Source: Pseudomonadota bacterium (GTDB taxonomy: Bacteria; Pseudomonadota; Gammaproteobacteria; Burkholderiales; Burkholderiaceae_C). From it: a stretch of DNA of 15,881 nucleotides. The stretch covers positions 1 through 15,881 of the forward strand of contig JAEZWW010000006.1 in NCBI GenBank assembly GCA_023442945.1, read 5' to 3'. A program made the translations under genes and the position numbers. This document shows positions 6,738 to 13,745 of the stretch, one piece after another; the stretch's first letter is position 1; each line of letters starts with the position of its first letter. Under the pieces are notes generated by a model. The model was not told the DNA's origin. It ran no database searches and saw only the letters and a list, made by a program, of their open reading frames with translations.

Positions 6738-7612
6738 TTGTAGTGCACCTTGCGGTCCAGCACGAAGAACTGCACCAGCGCGATGCCCGCCAGCACCACC
6801 ACCAGCACCACGGTGATGGCCGCCGCGTACGCCGTGTCCCAGAAGCTGAAGCCCACTTCGTACAGGTGGTACAGCAGCAATGTGGATGCGTTGTTGGGCC
6901 CACCGCGCGTCAGGATGAACAGGTGGTCCACCATGCGGAAGGCGTTGATGAAGGCGTTGACCAGCACAAACAGCGTGGTCGGCATCAAGAGCGGCCATTG
7001 CACGCGCCGAAAGAAGGTCCAGCGCGACGCGCCTTCAATCGCCGCGGCCTCACGCAGGCTGGGGTTCAGCGTCTGCAACGCGGCCAGGTAGAAGATCATG
7101 AAGAAGCCGGCCTCCTTCCAGATCGCCACCACCGTGACGGCGCCCAGCGCCGTGCTGGGGCTGCCCAGCCAGTTGTGCGTGGGCAGACCGAGGGCGCGCG
7201 TGATCTGCTCCAACAGCCCGTACTGCGGCGTGTAGAAAAACAGCCAGATGTTGGCCACCGCGATCATCGGCAGGATGGTCGGCGTGAAGAAGGCCGTGCG
7301 CAAAAAGGCGCGCCCGGCGATGCGCTCGTTCACCCACAGCGCCATCAGCAGCGCCAGCCCGATCGAGCACGGGATCGTCGCCGCGGCAAACCACAGGTTG
7401 TTGCGCACCGCCATCCAGAACACGGGGTCGTCCACCATGGTCTGGTAGTTCTCCAGCCCCACCCACACGCTGGCGCGCGCACCTTTGGGCGTGGAATAAA
7501 AGCTGTCGATCAGCGTTTGCACCGCCGGGTAGTGCGTGAACGCCACCAGCAACACCATCGCCGGCAGCAGGAGCAGCCAGGCGTGGATGGCAAAACGGCG
7601 TTCGGACAGCAT
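6734..7612 (-). CDS. ugpA: ABC transporter permease, UgpA type (CUT1 family)
   Basis: Inner-membrane permease of 292 aa, close to the usual UgpA length. It has a first membrane helix at about 10-28 (AWLLLLPAMVLLVAFTHYP, the LLP..YP signature of the MalF/UgpA side), five further segments, and the EAA coupling loop EAAAIEGASRWTFFRRVQWP at 188-207, followed by P211. It pairs with ugpE, which starts within its last codons. No strong Shine-Dalgarno precedes the ATG (CTGAACCG). The 99-base gap to ugpB holds dispersed repeat copy C, the only sizeable break in the operon, which could allow different levels of binding protein and permease. Confidence 0.88.
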   Translation of the reverse strand: MLSERRFAIHAWLLLLPAMVLLVAFTHYPAVQTLIDSFYSTPKGARASVWVGLENYQTMVDDPVFWMAVRNNLWFAAATIPCSIGLALLMALWVNERIAGRAFLRTAFFTPTILPMIAVANIWLFFYTPQYGLLEQITRALGLPTHNWLGSPSTALGAVTVVAIWKEAGFFMIFYLAALQTLNPSLREAAAIEGASRWTFFRRVQWPLLMPTTLFVLVNAFINAFRMVDHLFILTRGGPNNASTLLLYHLYEVGFSFWDTAYAAAITVVLVVVLAGIALVQFFVLDRKVHYK

Positions 7613-7660
7613 CGGTTCAGCGGCGGCGGGTCAGTCGCGGGCAGCGTGGTTGGGCCAGAT

Positions 7661-7711
7661 TTCAAGAAAAACCATGCTCTGGCCCTACAGCCACCTGCGC
7701 AGGCAGCTCAC
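7661..7711 (-). repeat. Dispersed intergenic repeat, copy C
   Basis: It has the family core read on the minus strand: AGCTGCCTGCGCAGG, then TGGCTGTAGGGCCAGAG. It ends at the base next to the ugpB stop codon, so repeat and coding sequence abut. Compared with copies B and D, one stem arm reads AGGCAG and pairs only partly with CTGGCC. Confidence 0.75.
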
Positions 7712-9016
7712 TTATTTATAGCCCCGCAGCAGGCGGTTGGCTTCGGCCTGTGCGTCCTTCATGGCTTGCGCGGGCGTCTTGGTGCCGGTCAGCGCGGCCT
7801 GCAGGCCGTCGTTCAGCGCCTTGGTCACGCGCTGGTTGTCGTGGGTCGAAAACTCCGCCACCGAATGCGGCAGCTGGTCGCGCGCGACCAGGGCGGGCGG
7901 AAAGTCGGCCGTGTATTTTTTCAGCGCCGGCGTGTCGTAGGCGGCGGCGCTGGTGGCGACGTAACCGGTGTCGATGCTCCACTGCGCGGCGCGCTCGGGC
8001 TGCGTCATCCACTGGATGAACTTCATCGCCGCCTGCTGCTGCGCCGGCGTCGACTTCTTGAAGATGTAGAAGTTGCCGCCGCCCGTCGGCGAGCCGGCGC
8101 GCTTGTTGGCCGGGATCATGCCCACGCCGAAGTCGAACTTGGCGCCGGCACGGATGCTGGTCAGGTTGCCGGTGGTGGTGAAGATGATGGCGGCCTTCTT
8201 CTCGAAGAAGTCCTTGGGCGTCGTGCCCCACTCGACCACGCCCGGTGGGTGGATGCCCGCCTTGCCCAGGTCGACCCAGTACTGCAGCGCCTCAACCACT
8301 TTCGGGTTGTCAAACGTCACCTTGGTGCCCGCGTCGTTGGCCAGGATCACGTCGTTGGGCGTGGTCAGGGTCTGGAACAGCCAGTACGGGAAGCCGCTGG
8401 ACGGAATCTGAATGCCGTACTGCGTGACCTTGCCGCTGGCGTCCTTCTTGGTCAGCTTGGTGGCCATGGTCTTCAGCTCGGCCCAGTTCTTGGGCGGCGT
8501 GTTGGGGTCCAGGCCGGCTTCCTTGAAGGCTTCCTTGTTCCAGTACATCACCACGGTGGACCGCTGGAACGGGATGCCCCAGGTCTTGCCGCCGGTCTGG
8601 CTGTTCATCATGAAGGCGGGGTAAAAGCTCTTCATCCAGGCCTGTTCGGCCGGCGTCTTGGCGAAGCCGTCAAACGGGACGATCGCGTCTTCGTCGATCA
8701 GCGTGAACATGTCGGTCGACAGCAGCACCGACGTCACCGGTGGGTTGCCCGACTTGTGCGCCGTCAGCGCTTTGACGATCGTCTCCTGGTACGTGCCGGC
8801 GTAGATCGGGTTGACCTTGATGCCGGGGTTGTCCTTCATGAATTCGTTGGCGTAGCCGTCGATGATCTTGGTGATCGGGCCACCCACCGCGACCGGGAAG
8901 TAGAACGGCACTTCCACCGGCGTTTGGGCATGGGATGTGCCCGCAACGCCCGCCAGACCTGCGCAGGCAGCTATGGTAATGGAAGCAAATCGGCGAAGAA
9001 ACTGTTGGCGTCGCAT
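7712..9016 (-). CDS. ugpB: ABC transporter substrate-binding protein, UgpB type
   Basis: Periplasmic binding protein of 434 aa, near the E. coli UgpB length (438). The signal peptide MRRQQFLRRFASITIAACAG has a twin-Arg-like start and a hydrophobic core, with likely cleavage after SHA at residue 30. The mature part shows family-1 solute-binding features: FYFPVAVGGPITKIIDGYANEF, NPIYAGTYQETIVKAL and a late GGGNFYIFKKSTPAQQQAAMKFIQWM. The ATG at 9016 was chosen because it restores the signal peptide and has AAGGA ten bases upstream; the open frame to 9235 runs into ugpC. It begins 14 bases after the ugpC stop. The substrate is inferred as glycerol-3-phosphate or a glycerophosphodiester from gene content and the PHO box; a sugar is not excluded. 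Confidence 0.85.
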   Translation of the reverse strand: MRRQQFLRRFASITIAACAGLAGVAGTSHAQTPVEVPFYFPVAVGGPITKIIDGYANEFMKDNPGIKVNPIYAGTYQETIVKALTAHKSGNPPVTSVLLSTDMFTLIDEDAIVPFDGFAKTPAEQAWMKSFYPAFMMNSQTGGKTWGIPFQRSTVVMYWNKEAFKEAGLDPNTPPKNWAELKTMATKLTKKDASGKVTQYGIQIPSSGFPYWLFQTLTTPNDVILANDAGTKVTFDNPKVVEALQYWVDLGKAGIHPPGVVEWGTTPKDFFEKKAAIIFTTTGNLTSIRAGAKFDFGVGMIPANKRAGSPTGGGNFYIFKKSTPAQQQAAMKFIQWMTQPERAAQWSIDTGYVATSAAAYDTPALKKYTADFPPALVARDQLPHSVAEFSTHDNQRVTKALNDGLQAALTGTKTPAQAMKDAQAEANRLLRGYK

Positions 9017-9030
9017 GGAGGAAAAGTCCT

Positions 9031-10122
9031 TCAAGAGGTCAGGGAAGAAGTGGCCCGGGCGGCTTCGACCGGGTGGGGCGAATCGGTGGTGTCGATGCGC
9101 CGCCCATCGGCATCGAACACATGCAGGTCTTGTGGGGCGATCAACAGTTGCACCGGCGCGCCAACGGGCACGTCCAGGTGGCCCGGCGCGCGCACCGCCA
9201 GCCGTTGCGCGCCAGGGTCGTCGCCCAGAGCGCACGACAGCACACTGTCGGCGCCCAGGTATTCGATGCTGGCTACCACCGCGGGCAGCCCCTGCGCACC
9301 CAGCGTCACCGCTTCGGGCCGCACGCCCAGCTGGCGCGCCGCCGCGGGCAGCCCGGTGTCGATGTCGGTGCCGACGATGCGGCCGTCTTCCAGCGCCAGC
9401 AGGTTCATCGGCGGCGTGCCGATGAAGCGCGCCGCAAACGTGGTGGCGGGGCGCGCGTACAGCGCGCGGGCGCTGGCGGCCTGTTCGACCTGGCCGCGGT
9501 TCAGCAGCACCACCTGGTCGGCCATGCTCATCGCCTCGGCTTGGTCGTGCGTGACATACACCACCGTCAGCCCCAGCTTTTGTTGCAACTCGCGCAGCTC
9601 ACGCCGCATGTCCTGGCGCAACTGCGCGTCCAGGTTGGACAGCGGCTCGTCCATCAAGCACACTTTGGCCTGCGCCACCAGCGCGCGGCCCAGCGCCACG
9701 CGCTGCTGCTGCCCGCCCGACAGCTGACTGGGCTTGCGGTCCAGCAGGGCGTCCAACCCCAATAACTGCGCGGTTTCGCGCAAGCGTTTCTCGCGCTCGG
9801 CCACGGGGAGCTTGCGCACTTGCAGGCCAAAGCTGATGTTGTCCGCCACCGACAGGTGCGGGAACAGCGCGTAGTTCTGGAACACCATCGCGATGCCGCG
9901 CTGCGCCGGCGGCAGGGCGGTCACGTCGCGCCCGTCGATCAGCACGCGCCCCGTGCTCGCCGTTTCCAGGCCCGCCAGGATGCGCAGCGTGGTCGACTTG
10001 CCGCAGCCAGACGGGCCCAGCAGCACGCAGAAGGTGCCGGAAGGAATGTGCAAGGTGACGTCGCGCAGCGCCTGCGTCTCGCCCCACTGCTTGCCGATAT
10101 CGTGAAGCTCGATGGATGCCAC
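9031..10122 (-). CDS. ugpC: ABC transporter ATP-binding protein, UgpC type
   Basis: Cytoplasmic ATPase of 363 aa that powers the UgpA/UgpE channel. All motifs are intact: Walker A GPSGCGKST (36-44), Q-loop Q82 in FQNYALFPH, signature LSGGQ (134-138), Walker B VCLMDEP (154-160) with E159, D-loop SNLD and switch H192 in THD. A C-terminal TOBE-type regulatory domain follows, introduced by FIGTPPMNLL and GVRPEAVTL, as in the UgpC/MalK group. The start is GTG at 10122; no in-frame ATG is suitable and no Shine-Dalgarno is visible. The predicted -10 lies only eight bases upstream, so the message may be leaderless. It is the first gene of the operon, unlike E. coli where ugpC follows ugpE. Confidence 0.9.
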   Translation of the reverse strand: MASIELHDIGKQWGETQALRDVTLHIPSGTFCVLLGPSGCGKSTTLRILAGLETASTGRVLIDGRDVTALPPAQRGIAMVFQNYALFPHLSVADNISFGLQVRKLPVAEREKRLRETAQLLGLDALLDRKPSQLSGGQQQRVALGRALVAQAKVCLMDEPLSNLDAQLRQDMRRELRELQQKLGLTVVYVTHDQAEAMSMADQVVLLNRGQVEQAASARALYARPATTFAARFIGTPPMNLLALEDGRIVGTDIDTGLPAAARQLGVRPEAVTLGAQGLPAVVASIEYLGADSVLSCALGDDPGAQRLAVRAPGHLDVPVGAPVQLLIAPQDLHVFDADGRRIDTTDSPHPVEAARATSSLTS

Positions 10123-10130
10123 GGGCAGCG

Positions 10131-10136
10131 ACTCTA
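10131..10136 (-). promoter_or_regulatory. Predicted -10 element of the ugp operon
   Basis: TAGAGT on the minus strand matches TATAAT at four of six positions. It lies exactly ten bases downstream of the PHO box, as in E. coli pstS, where the PHO box takes the place of a -35. Only eight bases separate it from the ugpC GTG, so transcription would start at or within a few bases of the start codon. Confidence 0.5.
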
Positions 10137-10146
10137 AGACGTTTGG

Positions 10147-10164
10147 GTGACAAATATATGACGG
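10147..10164 (-). promoter_or_regulatory. PHO box (PhoB binding site) upstream of ugpC
   Basis: The minus strand reads CCGTCATATATTTGTCAC: two CTGTCA-like heptamers 11 bases apart with an AT-rich spacer. Against CTGTCATAAATCTGTCAC it differs at three positions, one of which (A to T) falls in the degenerate spacer. It is oriented toward ugpC and predicts induction of the whole ugpCBAE-EEP operon under phosphate starvation. Confidence 0.75.
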
Positions 10165-10187
10165 TCATGCCATCGAACCATTGGGGT

Positions 10188-10227
10188 TTGACCTGTTGGC
10201 GGGTCAATCACCACCGCTTGGGCGGTG
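10188..10227. promoter_or_regulatory. Two inverted repeats in the ugpC-pyrC divergent region
   Basis: TTGACC (10188-10193) and GGTCAA (10202-10207) form an operator-like 20-bp dyad with an 8-bp spacer. CACCGC (10212-10217) and GCGGTG (10222-10227) form a second with a four-base loop. Both lie upstream of pyrC and beyond the PHO box of ugpC. No regulator can be named from sequence. Confidence 0.35.
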
Positions 10228-10247
10228 CCGCACCCCAGGCGCGATGC

Positions 10248-10253
10248 GACAAT
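10248..10253 (+). promoter_or_regulatory. Possible -10 element of pyrC
   Basis: GACAAT matches TATAAT at four of six positions and lies seven bases before the pyrC ATG, which has no ribosome binding site. I find no good -35 at the standard spacing, so this is a weak call. Confidence 0.3.
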
Positions 10254-10260
10254 TTCCCGC

Positions 10261-11298
10261 ATGACCGCCCCCACTCAACTCACCCTGACACGCCCCGACG
10301 ACTGGCACCTGCACGTGCGCGACGGCGCCGCGCTCGCCTCCGTCGTGCCGCACACCGCCGCGCAATTTGGCCGCGCGATCATCATGCCCAACCTCAAACC
10401 GCCGGTGACCACGGCGGCGCAGGCGCTCGCTTATAAGGAGCGCATCCTGCAGGCCGTGCCTGCCGGCGTCGCCTTCGAGCCGCTGATGACGCTGTACCTG
10501 ACCGACAACACGCCGCCCGATGAAATCGCCCGCGCGGCCGACGCCGGCGTGGTCGCCCTCAAGCTCTACCCGGCCGGCGCCACCACCAACAGCGACGCGG
10601 GTGTGACCGACGTGCGCAAGACCTACAAGACGCTCGAAGCCATGCAGCGCGCCGGCCTCAAGCTGCTGGTGCACGGCGAAGTGACCGATGGCGAGATCGA
10701 CCTGTTCGACCGCGAAGCCGTCTTTATCGACCGCGTCATGCGCCCGCTGCGCAAAGACTTCCCCGAGCTGAAGATCGTCTTCGAGCACATCACGACCAAA
10801 GAAGCCGCGCAGTACGTCGCCAGCGCCGACGCCCACACCGCCGCCACCATCACCGCGCACCACCTGCTCTACAACCGCAACGCGCTCTTTCTGGGCGGCA
10901 TCCGCCCGCACTACTACTGCCTGCCCGTGCTCAAGCGCGAAGAGCACCGCCAGGCCCTGGTGCAAGCCGCCACCAGCGGATCGCCCCAGTTCTTCCTGGG
11001 CACCGACAGCGCGCCGCACCCCGCGCAGCTGAAAGAACATGCCAGCGGCTGCGCCGGCTGCTACACCGCTTTGAGCGCCATGGAGCTGTACGCCGAAGCC
11101 TTCGACGCCGCCGGCGCGCTGGACAAGCTGGAAGGCTTCGCGTCCTTCTTCGGCCCCGACTTTTACGGGCTTCCGCGCAACCAGGGGCAGATCACGCTGA
11201 GCAAGCAGGCGTGGACGCTGCCGGAAGAGGTGGCTTTTGGGGAGGCGGTGGTGAAGCCGTTGAGGGGTGGGGAATCGTTAGCGTGGCGCGCTCACTAG
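10261..11298 (+). CDS. pyrC: Dihydroorotase (class II)
   Basis: Third enzyme of de novo pyrimidine synthesis, cyclising N-carbamoyl-aspartate to dihydroorotate in the cytoplasm. The 345-aa product matches the E. coli class II enzyme (about 348 aa) in length and in every zinc-site residue I can place: H16 and H18 in DWHLHVRDG, K101 (carboxylated lysine) in ALKLYPAGATTNS, H138 in LVHGE, H176 in FEHITT and D249 in LGTDSAPH. The start at 10261 (MTAPTQLTL) fits the family; the frame is open from 10225, but the 12 extra residues are unlike PyrC. There is no Shine-Dalgarno. A -10-like GACAAT (10248-10253) ends seven bases before the ATG, again suggesting a leaderless message. It is divergent from ugpC, with the AT-rich island immediately downstream. 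Confidence 0.95.
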   Translation: MTAPTQLTLTRPDDWHLHVRDGAALASVVPHTAAQFGRAIIMPNLKPPVTTAAQALAYKERILQAVPAGVAFEPLMTLYLTDNTPPDEIARAADAGVVALKLYPAGATTNSDAGVTDVRKTYKTLEAMQRAGLKLLVHGEVTDGEIDLFDREAVFIDRVMRPLRKDFPELKIVFEHITTKEAAQYVASADAHTAATITAHHLLYNRNALFLGGIRPHYYCLPVLKREEHRQALVQAATSGSPQFFLGTDSAPHPAQLKEHASGCAGCYTALSAMELYAEAFDAAGALDKLEGFASFFGPDFYGLPRNQGQITLSKQAWTLPEEVAFGEAVVKPLRGGESLAWRAH

Positions 11299-11359
11299 AC
11301 TACGTAACGTGATAAGAAATTTAATTCTTTGGTATTGATCTATGGAGTCGAGGCTTACT

Positions 11360-12478
11360 ATGGAGAGAATTCGAGATGAAGAGCAAGACGTCTATTCGGA
11401 TGACAGCTTGTTTAATATTCGCCCGTGGGGTGCTGATCTTTCATTTCGCGAGCTGATTCAGAGATATGACGATGACGAGCTAGTGAAGCCGGAGTTACAG
11501 CGAAACTACGTTTGGGACAGAGTTGAGGCTTCACGATTCGTCGATTCTCTTTTGCTGGGCCTGCCGGTGCCAAGTATTTTTCTTGCACAAACCCCAGATG
11601 AAAAACTCCTGCTAATTGATGGATATCAAAGATTGTTGAGTGTTAGGGATTATGTGAGAGGTATTTTTTCGCGAGATGGAAAATCCTTTTCACTCTCACG
11701 TACTGAAAAAATAAATGCCAGATGGCGCGGCAAGGCATTTGGAGAGTTGTCGGATGCGGAGCAGCGAAGGATAAAAAATACAACCATTCATGCCATCATC
11801 TTTGCGCAGCAGAAGGAGCCTCAGGTCGAGGATACCAGCCTTTTTCAGGTGTTTGAACGCATAAATACTTCCGGTCGAACTCTTTTGGCTCAGGAAATTA
11901 GAAACTGTGTTGCACAAGGTGCGCTTAATGACTTGCTTTTTGATTTGAATGGCAATGAGAACTGGCGAGTTTTATTTGGTTCGGCTGAGGCGGATTCACG
12001 TATGCGTGACATGGAGCAGATATTAAGATTCTTTGCGTTGGGCTCTGACGATATGCGCAATGCAAATCGAGAAAAATTATCTCTTAGGCAGTTCCTTGAT
12101 CAATACATGGCTAAGCATGCCAAGATTGATGGAGTCGAAGCCCGTGTATGGGCTCAGCGATTTGAAAAGGTTGTGGAAAAATGTTTTGAATGGTTTGGTG
12201 AATCTGCGTTTCATAACCTCTCGAAAACGGGGACGCATCGCTATACTCAAAAATTCAGTCCGACAATTTTCGATTCTGTCGCGATTGCAACGGAGCATGC
12301 ATTGAATAATGGCGTTTTATGTCCCGATGGGGATCCGGTGGCTGCTCGAAACTTGCTTTTGCAAGATCATGAATATATAGAAGCCATTACAAAAGAGACG
12401 ATGAGAAAATCTTCAATCAATTTGAGGATATCAAAGGCTTGCGCATATTTATTCAACATCGAATATGAACAACGTTGA
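11360..12478 (+). CDS. Stand-alone DUF262 (GmrSD N-terminal-like) protein
   Basis: A 372-aa protein of the DUF262 family, the ParB/Srx-like nucleotide-handling domain found in the GmrS half of the type IV enzyme GmrSD and in several defence loci. Visible motifs: PELQRNYVWD (44-53), DSLLLGLPVPSIFLAQ (62-77), LIDGYQRLLSV (85-95, where most members have DGQQR), and VFERINTSG (164-172) with QEIRN (178-182). The GmrD-type DUF1524 HNH nuclease domain is absent. ATG 11360 is preferred because GAGG lies six bases upstream; ATG 11342, in frame, lacks such a site and would add six residues. GC falls sharply compared with pyrC (45% over 12001-12060, against 77% over 10321-10380), a sign of transfer. It overlaps the HEPN gene by 14 bases, so the two are probably co-translated partners. 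Confidence 0.85.
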   Translation: MERIRDEEQDVYSDDSLFNIRPWGADLSFRELIQRYDDDELVKPELQRNYVWDRVEASRFVDSLLLGLPVPSIFLAQTPDEKLLLIDGYQRLLSVRDYVRGIFSRDGKSFSLSRTEKINARWRGKAFGELSDAEQRRIKNTTIHAIIFAQQKEPQVEDTSLFQVFERINTSGRTLLAQEIRNCVAQGALNDLLFDLNGNENWRVLFGSAEADSRMRDMEQILRFFALGSDDMRNANREKLSLRQFLDQYMAKHAKIDGVEARVWAQRFEKVVEKCFEWFGESAFHNLSKTGTHRYTQKFSPTIFDSVAIATEHALNNGVLCPDGDPVAARNLLLQDHEYIEAITKETMRKSSINLRISKACAYLFNIEYEQR

Positions 12479-12956
12479 CGTGCAGCGGGACTTGAGTCAG
12501 TGTGAGCAGGAGCTTGATCATGTGAGGCTGGCCATCGATACCTTGGGCTTGATGTCTCCAGTTGCTCCATATTTGACTAAGTACGCACTAATTCGAGCAT
12601 GCGGGGCAATTGAGGTTTCATTTAAGGCAATTATTTCTGATCATTGTTGCCGTAGAAGTAAGCGGCAGGTTCAGAGGTATATTAATAGAAAAATTCGGAA
12701 TGGTTCGGCCAATCCGAGTCACTCTAACATTACAAAATTCCTAAATGAATTTGACGAGGGCTGGAAGGATCAATTCAATTCGAAGTTGAATGCGGAAGCG
12801 GACAAGCCGGCACTTATCGGGGCGCTTCAATCTTTGGTCGATGCTAGAAATGAATTTGCGCATGGCGGCAGTCCTAGTTTGAGTATTACGGATGTTATTA
12901 GATATTTTGCAAATGGGCGCAGGGTTATTGAATTGATGGATGAGGTTGTTTCCTAG
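12465..12956 (+). CDS. HEPN-family putative RNase (MAE_28990/MAE_18760-like)
   Basis: A 163-aa, mostly helical protein. The HEPN catalytic RX4-6H motif is present as R128-N-E-F-A-H133, followed by G134. An earlier helix with LIRACGAIEVSFKAII (42-57) corresponds to the conserved N-terminal HEPN helix with its acidic residue. The middle section (CCRRSKRQVQRYINRK) is strongly basic, compatible with RNA binding. HEPN proteins of this type are metal-independent RNases in toxin-antitoxin, abortive-infection and restriction loci; activity here is inferred. The start overlaps the end of the DUF262 gene and has no clear ribosome binding site, so it likely depends on upstream translation. Base composition is AT-rich like its partner. 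The subfamily name is from memory of the motif and the neighbour, not a search. Confidence 0.75.
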   Translation: MNNVDVQRDLSQCEQELDHVRLAIDTLGLMSPVAPYLTKYALIRACGAIEVSFKAIISDHCCRRSKRQVQRYINRKIRNGSANPSHSNITKFLNEFDEGWKDQFNSKLNAEADKPALIGALQSLVDARNEFAHGGSPSLSITDVIRYFANGRRVIELMDEVVS

Positions 12957-13009
12957 TGCTATCACCAGTTTTTCCCCGTCCTTTATGAAGGCCTCGCTAA
13001 AAGCCGAAC

Positions 13010-13507
13010 ATGACGCTCTATCCTTTGTTGTTCTACCCAGCGCGTCTGACCGTCAGCGCCCTCTTGCTCGTCACCCTCACCCTCGCCGCACAGGCCCAGC
13101 CGGCGGCCAAGGCGTCGAACGCGGTGCTCGATGCGTGGAAGGACGTGGACAAGACGCTGTCGTACGAGGCCGCGCTGGACGGCGCGTTGCGCAAAGGGGA
13201 CTTGGCGCCGCTGCGCGCGGCACAAAAAGAAATTGCGGACGAGGGCACGCCGACGAATGCGCGGTTGATGGCGCGGATCAATGCCATTGCGCAGGACAAG
13301 GAGGCGGTCTTCAAGATGGGGCCGTGCCATTACGCGGCAGTGCTGATGCGCGGGATGGTGTTGCAGGCGTACGAAGGCTCCAACCGCGGGCAGAGCGCGG
13401 TGGCGGACGGGCCGACCGAGGAGCAGGCGGCGCAGTACGCTGAGCACATCGGCCGGTGCGAGCGCCTGGGGCGGCGCACGCCCAGCACGCGGCTGATCGG
13501 CGGCTGA
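13010..13507 (+). CDS. Small secreted protein of unknown family
   Basis: I do not recognise this 165-aa protein. It begins with a convincing Sec signal (hydrophobic core LTVSALLLVTLTL, likely cleavage after AQA at residue 29). The mature part is mostly helical, with charged segments (LDAWKDVDKTLSYEAALDGAL, RAAQKEIADEG) and two cysteines only, C106 in MGPCHYA and C150 in GRCER, which could form a disulfide in the periplasm. Base composition returns to GC-rich right at this gene, marking the right edge of the AT-rich island. The ATG has only a weak upstream signal. It stands alone, convergent with the LysR gene 238 bases away. Confidence 0.7.
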   Translation: MTLYPLLFYPARLTVSALLLVTLTLAAQAQPAAKASNAVLDAWKDVDKTLSYEAALDGALRKGDLAPLRAAQKEIADEGTPTNARLMARINAIAQDKEAVFKMGPCHYAAVLMRGMVLQAYEGSNRGQSAVADGPTEEQAAQYAEHIGRCERLGRRTPSTRLIGG

Positions 13508-13542
13508 GAGGCTGTTGAGGGGTGGCGGTCGTGATTTGGCAG

Positions 13543-13600
13543 AATTTGAGTCGAATCGGCCTCTGGCCCTACAACCACCTGCGCGGCCAGCTATCAAAAA
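13543..13600 (-). repeat. Dispersed intergenic repeat, copy D
   Basis: On the minus strand it reads TTTTTGATAGCTGGCC, GCGCAGGTGGTTGTAG, GGCCAGAGGCCGATTCGA. Perfect 6-bp arms, CTGGCC (13563-13568) and GGCCAG (13585-13590), enclose a 16-base loop. It is the best preserved copy with B. It lies between the convergent ends of the secreted-protein and LysR genes. Confidence 0.8.
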
Positions 13601-13612
13601 GTGAATAAACAA

Positions 13613-13628
13613 TGCGTCGCGCGACGCA
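13613..13628. promoter_or_regulatory. Perfect 16-bp palindrome
   Basis: TGCGTCGCGCGACGCA equals its own reverse complement. It lies in the convergent spacer beyond the stop codons of both neighbouring genes, so it may act as a bidirectional terminator stem or a protein site rather than a promoter element. No poly-T follows on either side. Confidence 0.4.
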
Positions 13629-13745
13629 GCATCGCGCTTGCGTAGACGCTGCCCGGGTGGTGCGCGTGCGTGACCACGCGCCGGCGCTGACGCGCGCACG
13701 CGGTCAACCTGCACGGACGCGCGCAGCGCGTCGGCGCACCCTCAC

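Larger units (their letters stand above)
13508..13745. other. Convergent intergenic spacer
   Basis: It holds repeat copy D, then a perfect 16-bp palindrome (13613-13628), then about 110 bases of CGCG-rich sequence with several imperfect inverted repeats. No convincing gene is seen and no hairpin is followed by a T-tract. Confidence 0.5.

Noticed and set aside
6527..9727. Very long open frame on the plus strand (over 1000 codons)
   Set aside because: It runs antisense to ugpE, ugpA, ugpB and part of ugpC. It is Arg/His/Gln-rich with no recognisable domain and is open only because of high GC. The minus-strand genes explain the region fully.
11299..13009. Attachment-site direct repeats bounding the DUF262-HEPN island
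   Set aside because: Comparing 11299-11341 with 12957-13009 gives only a 6-base inverted match (GTGATA/TATCAC), which is expected by chance. No integrase, transposase or tRNA is nearby.
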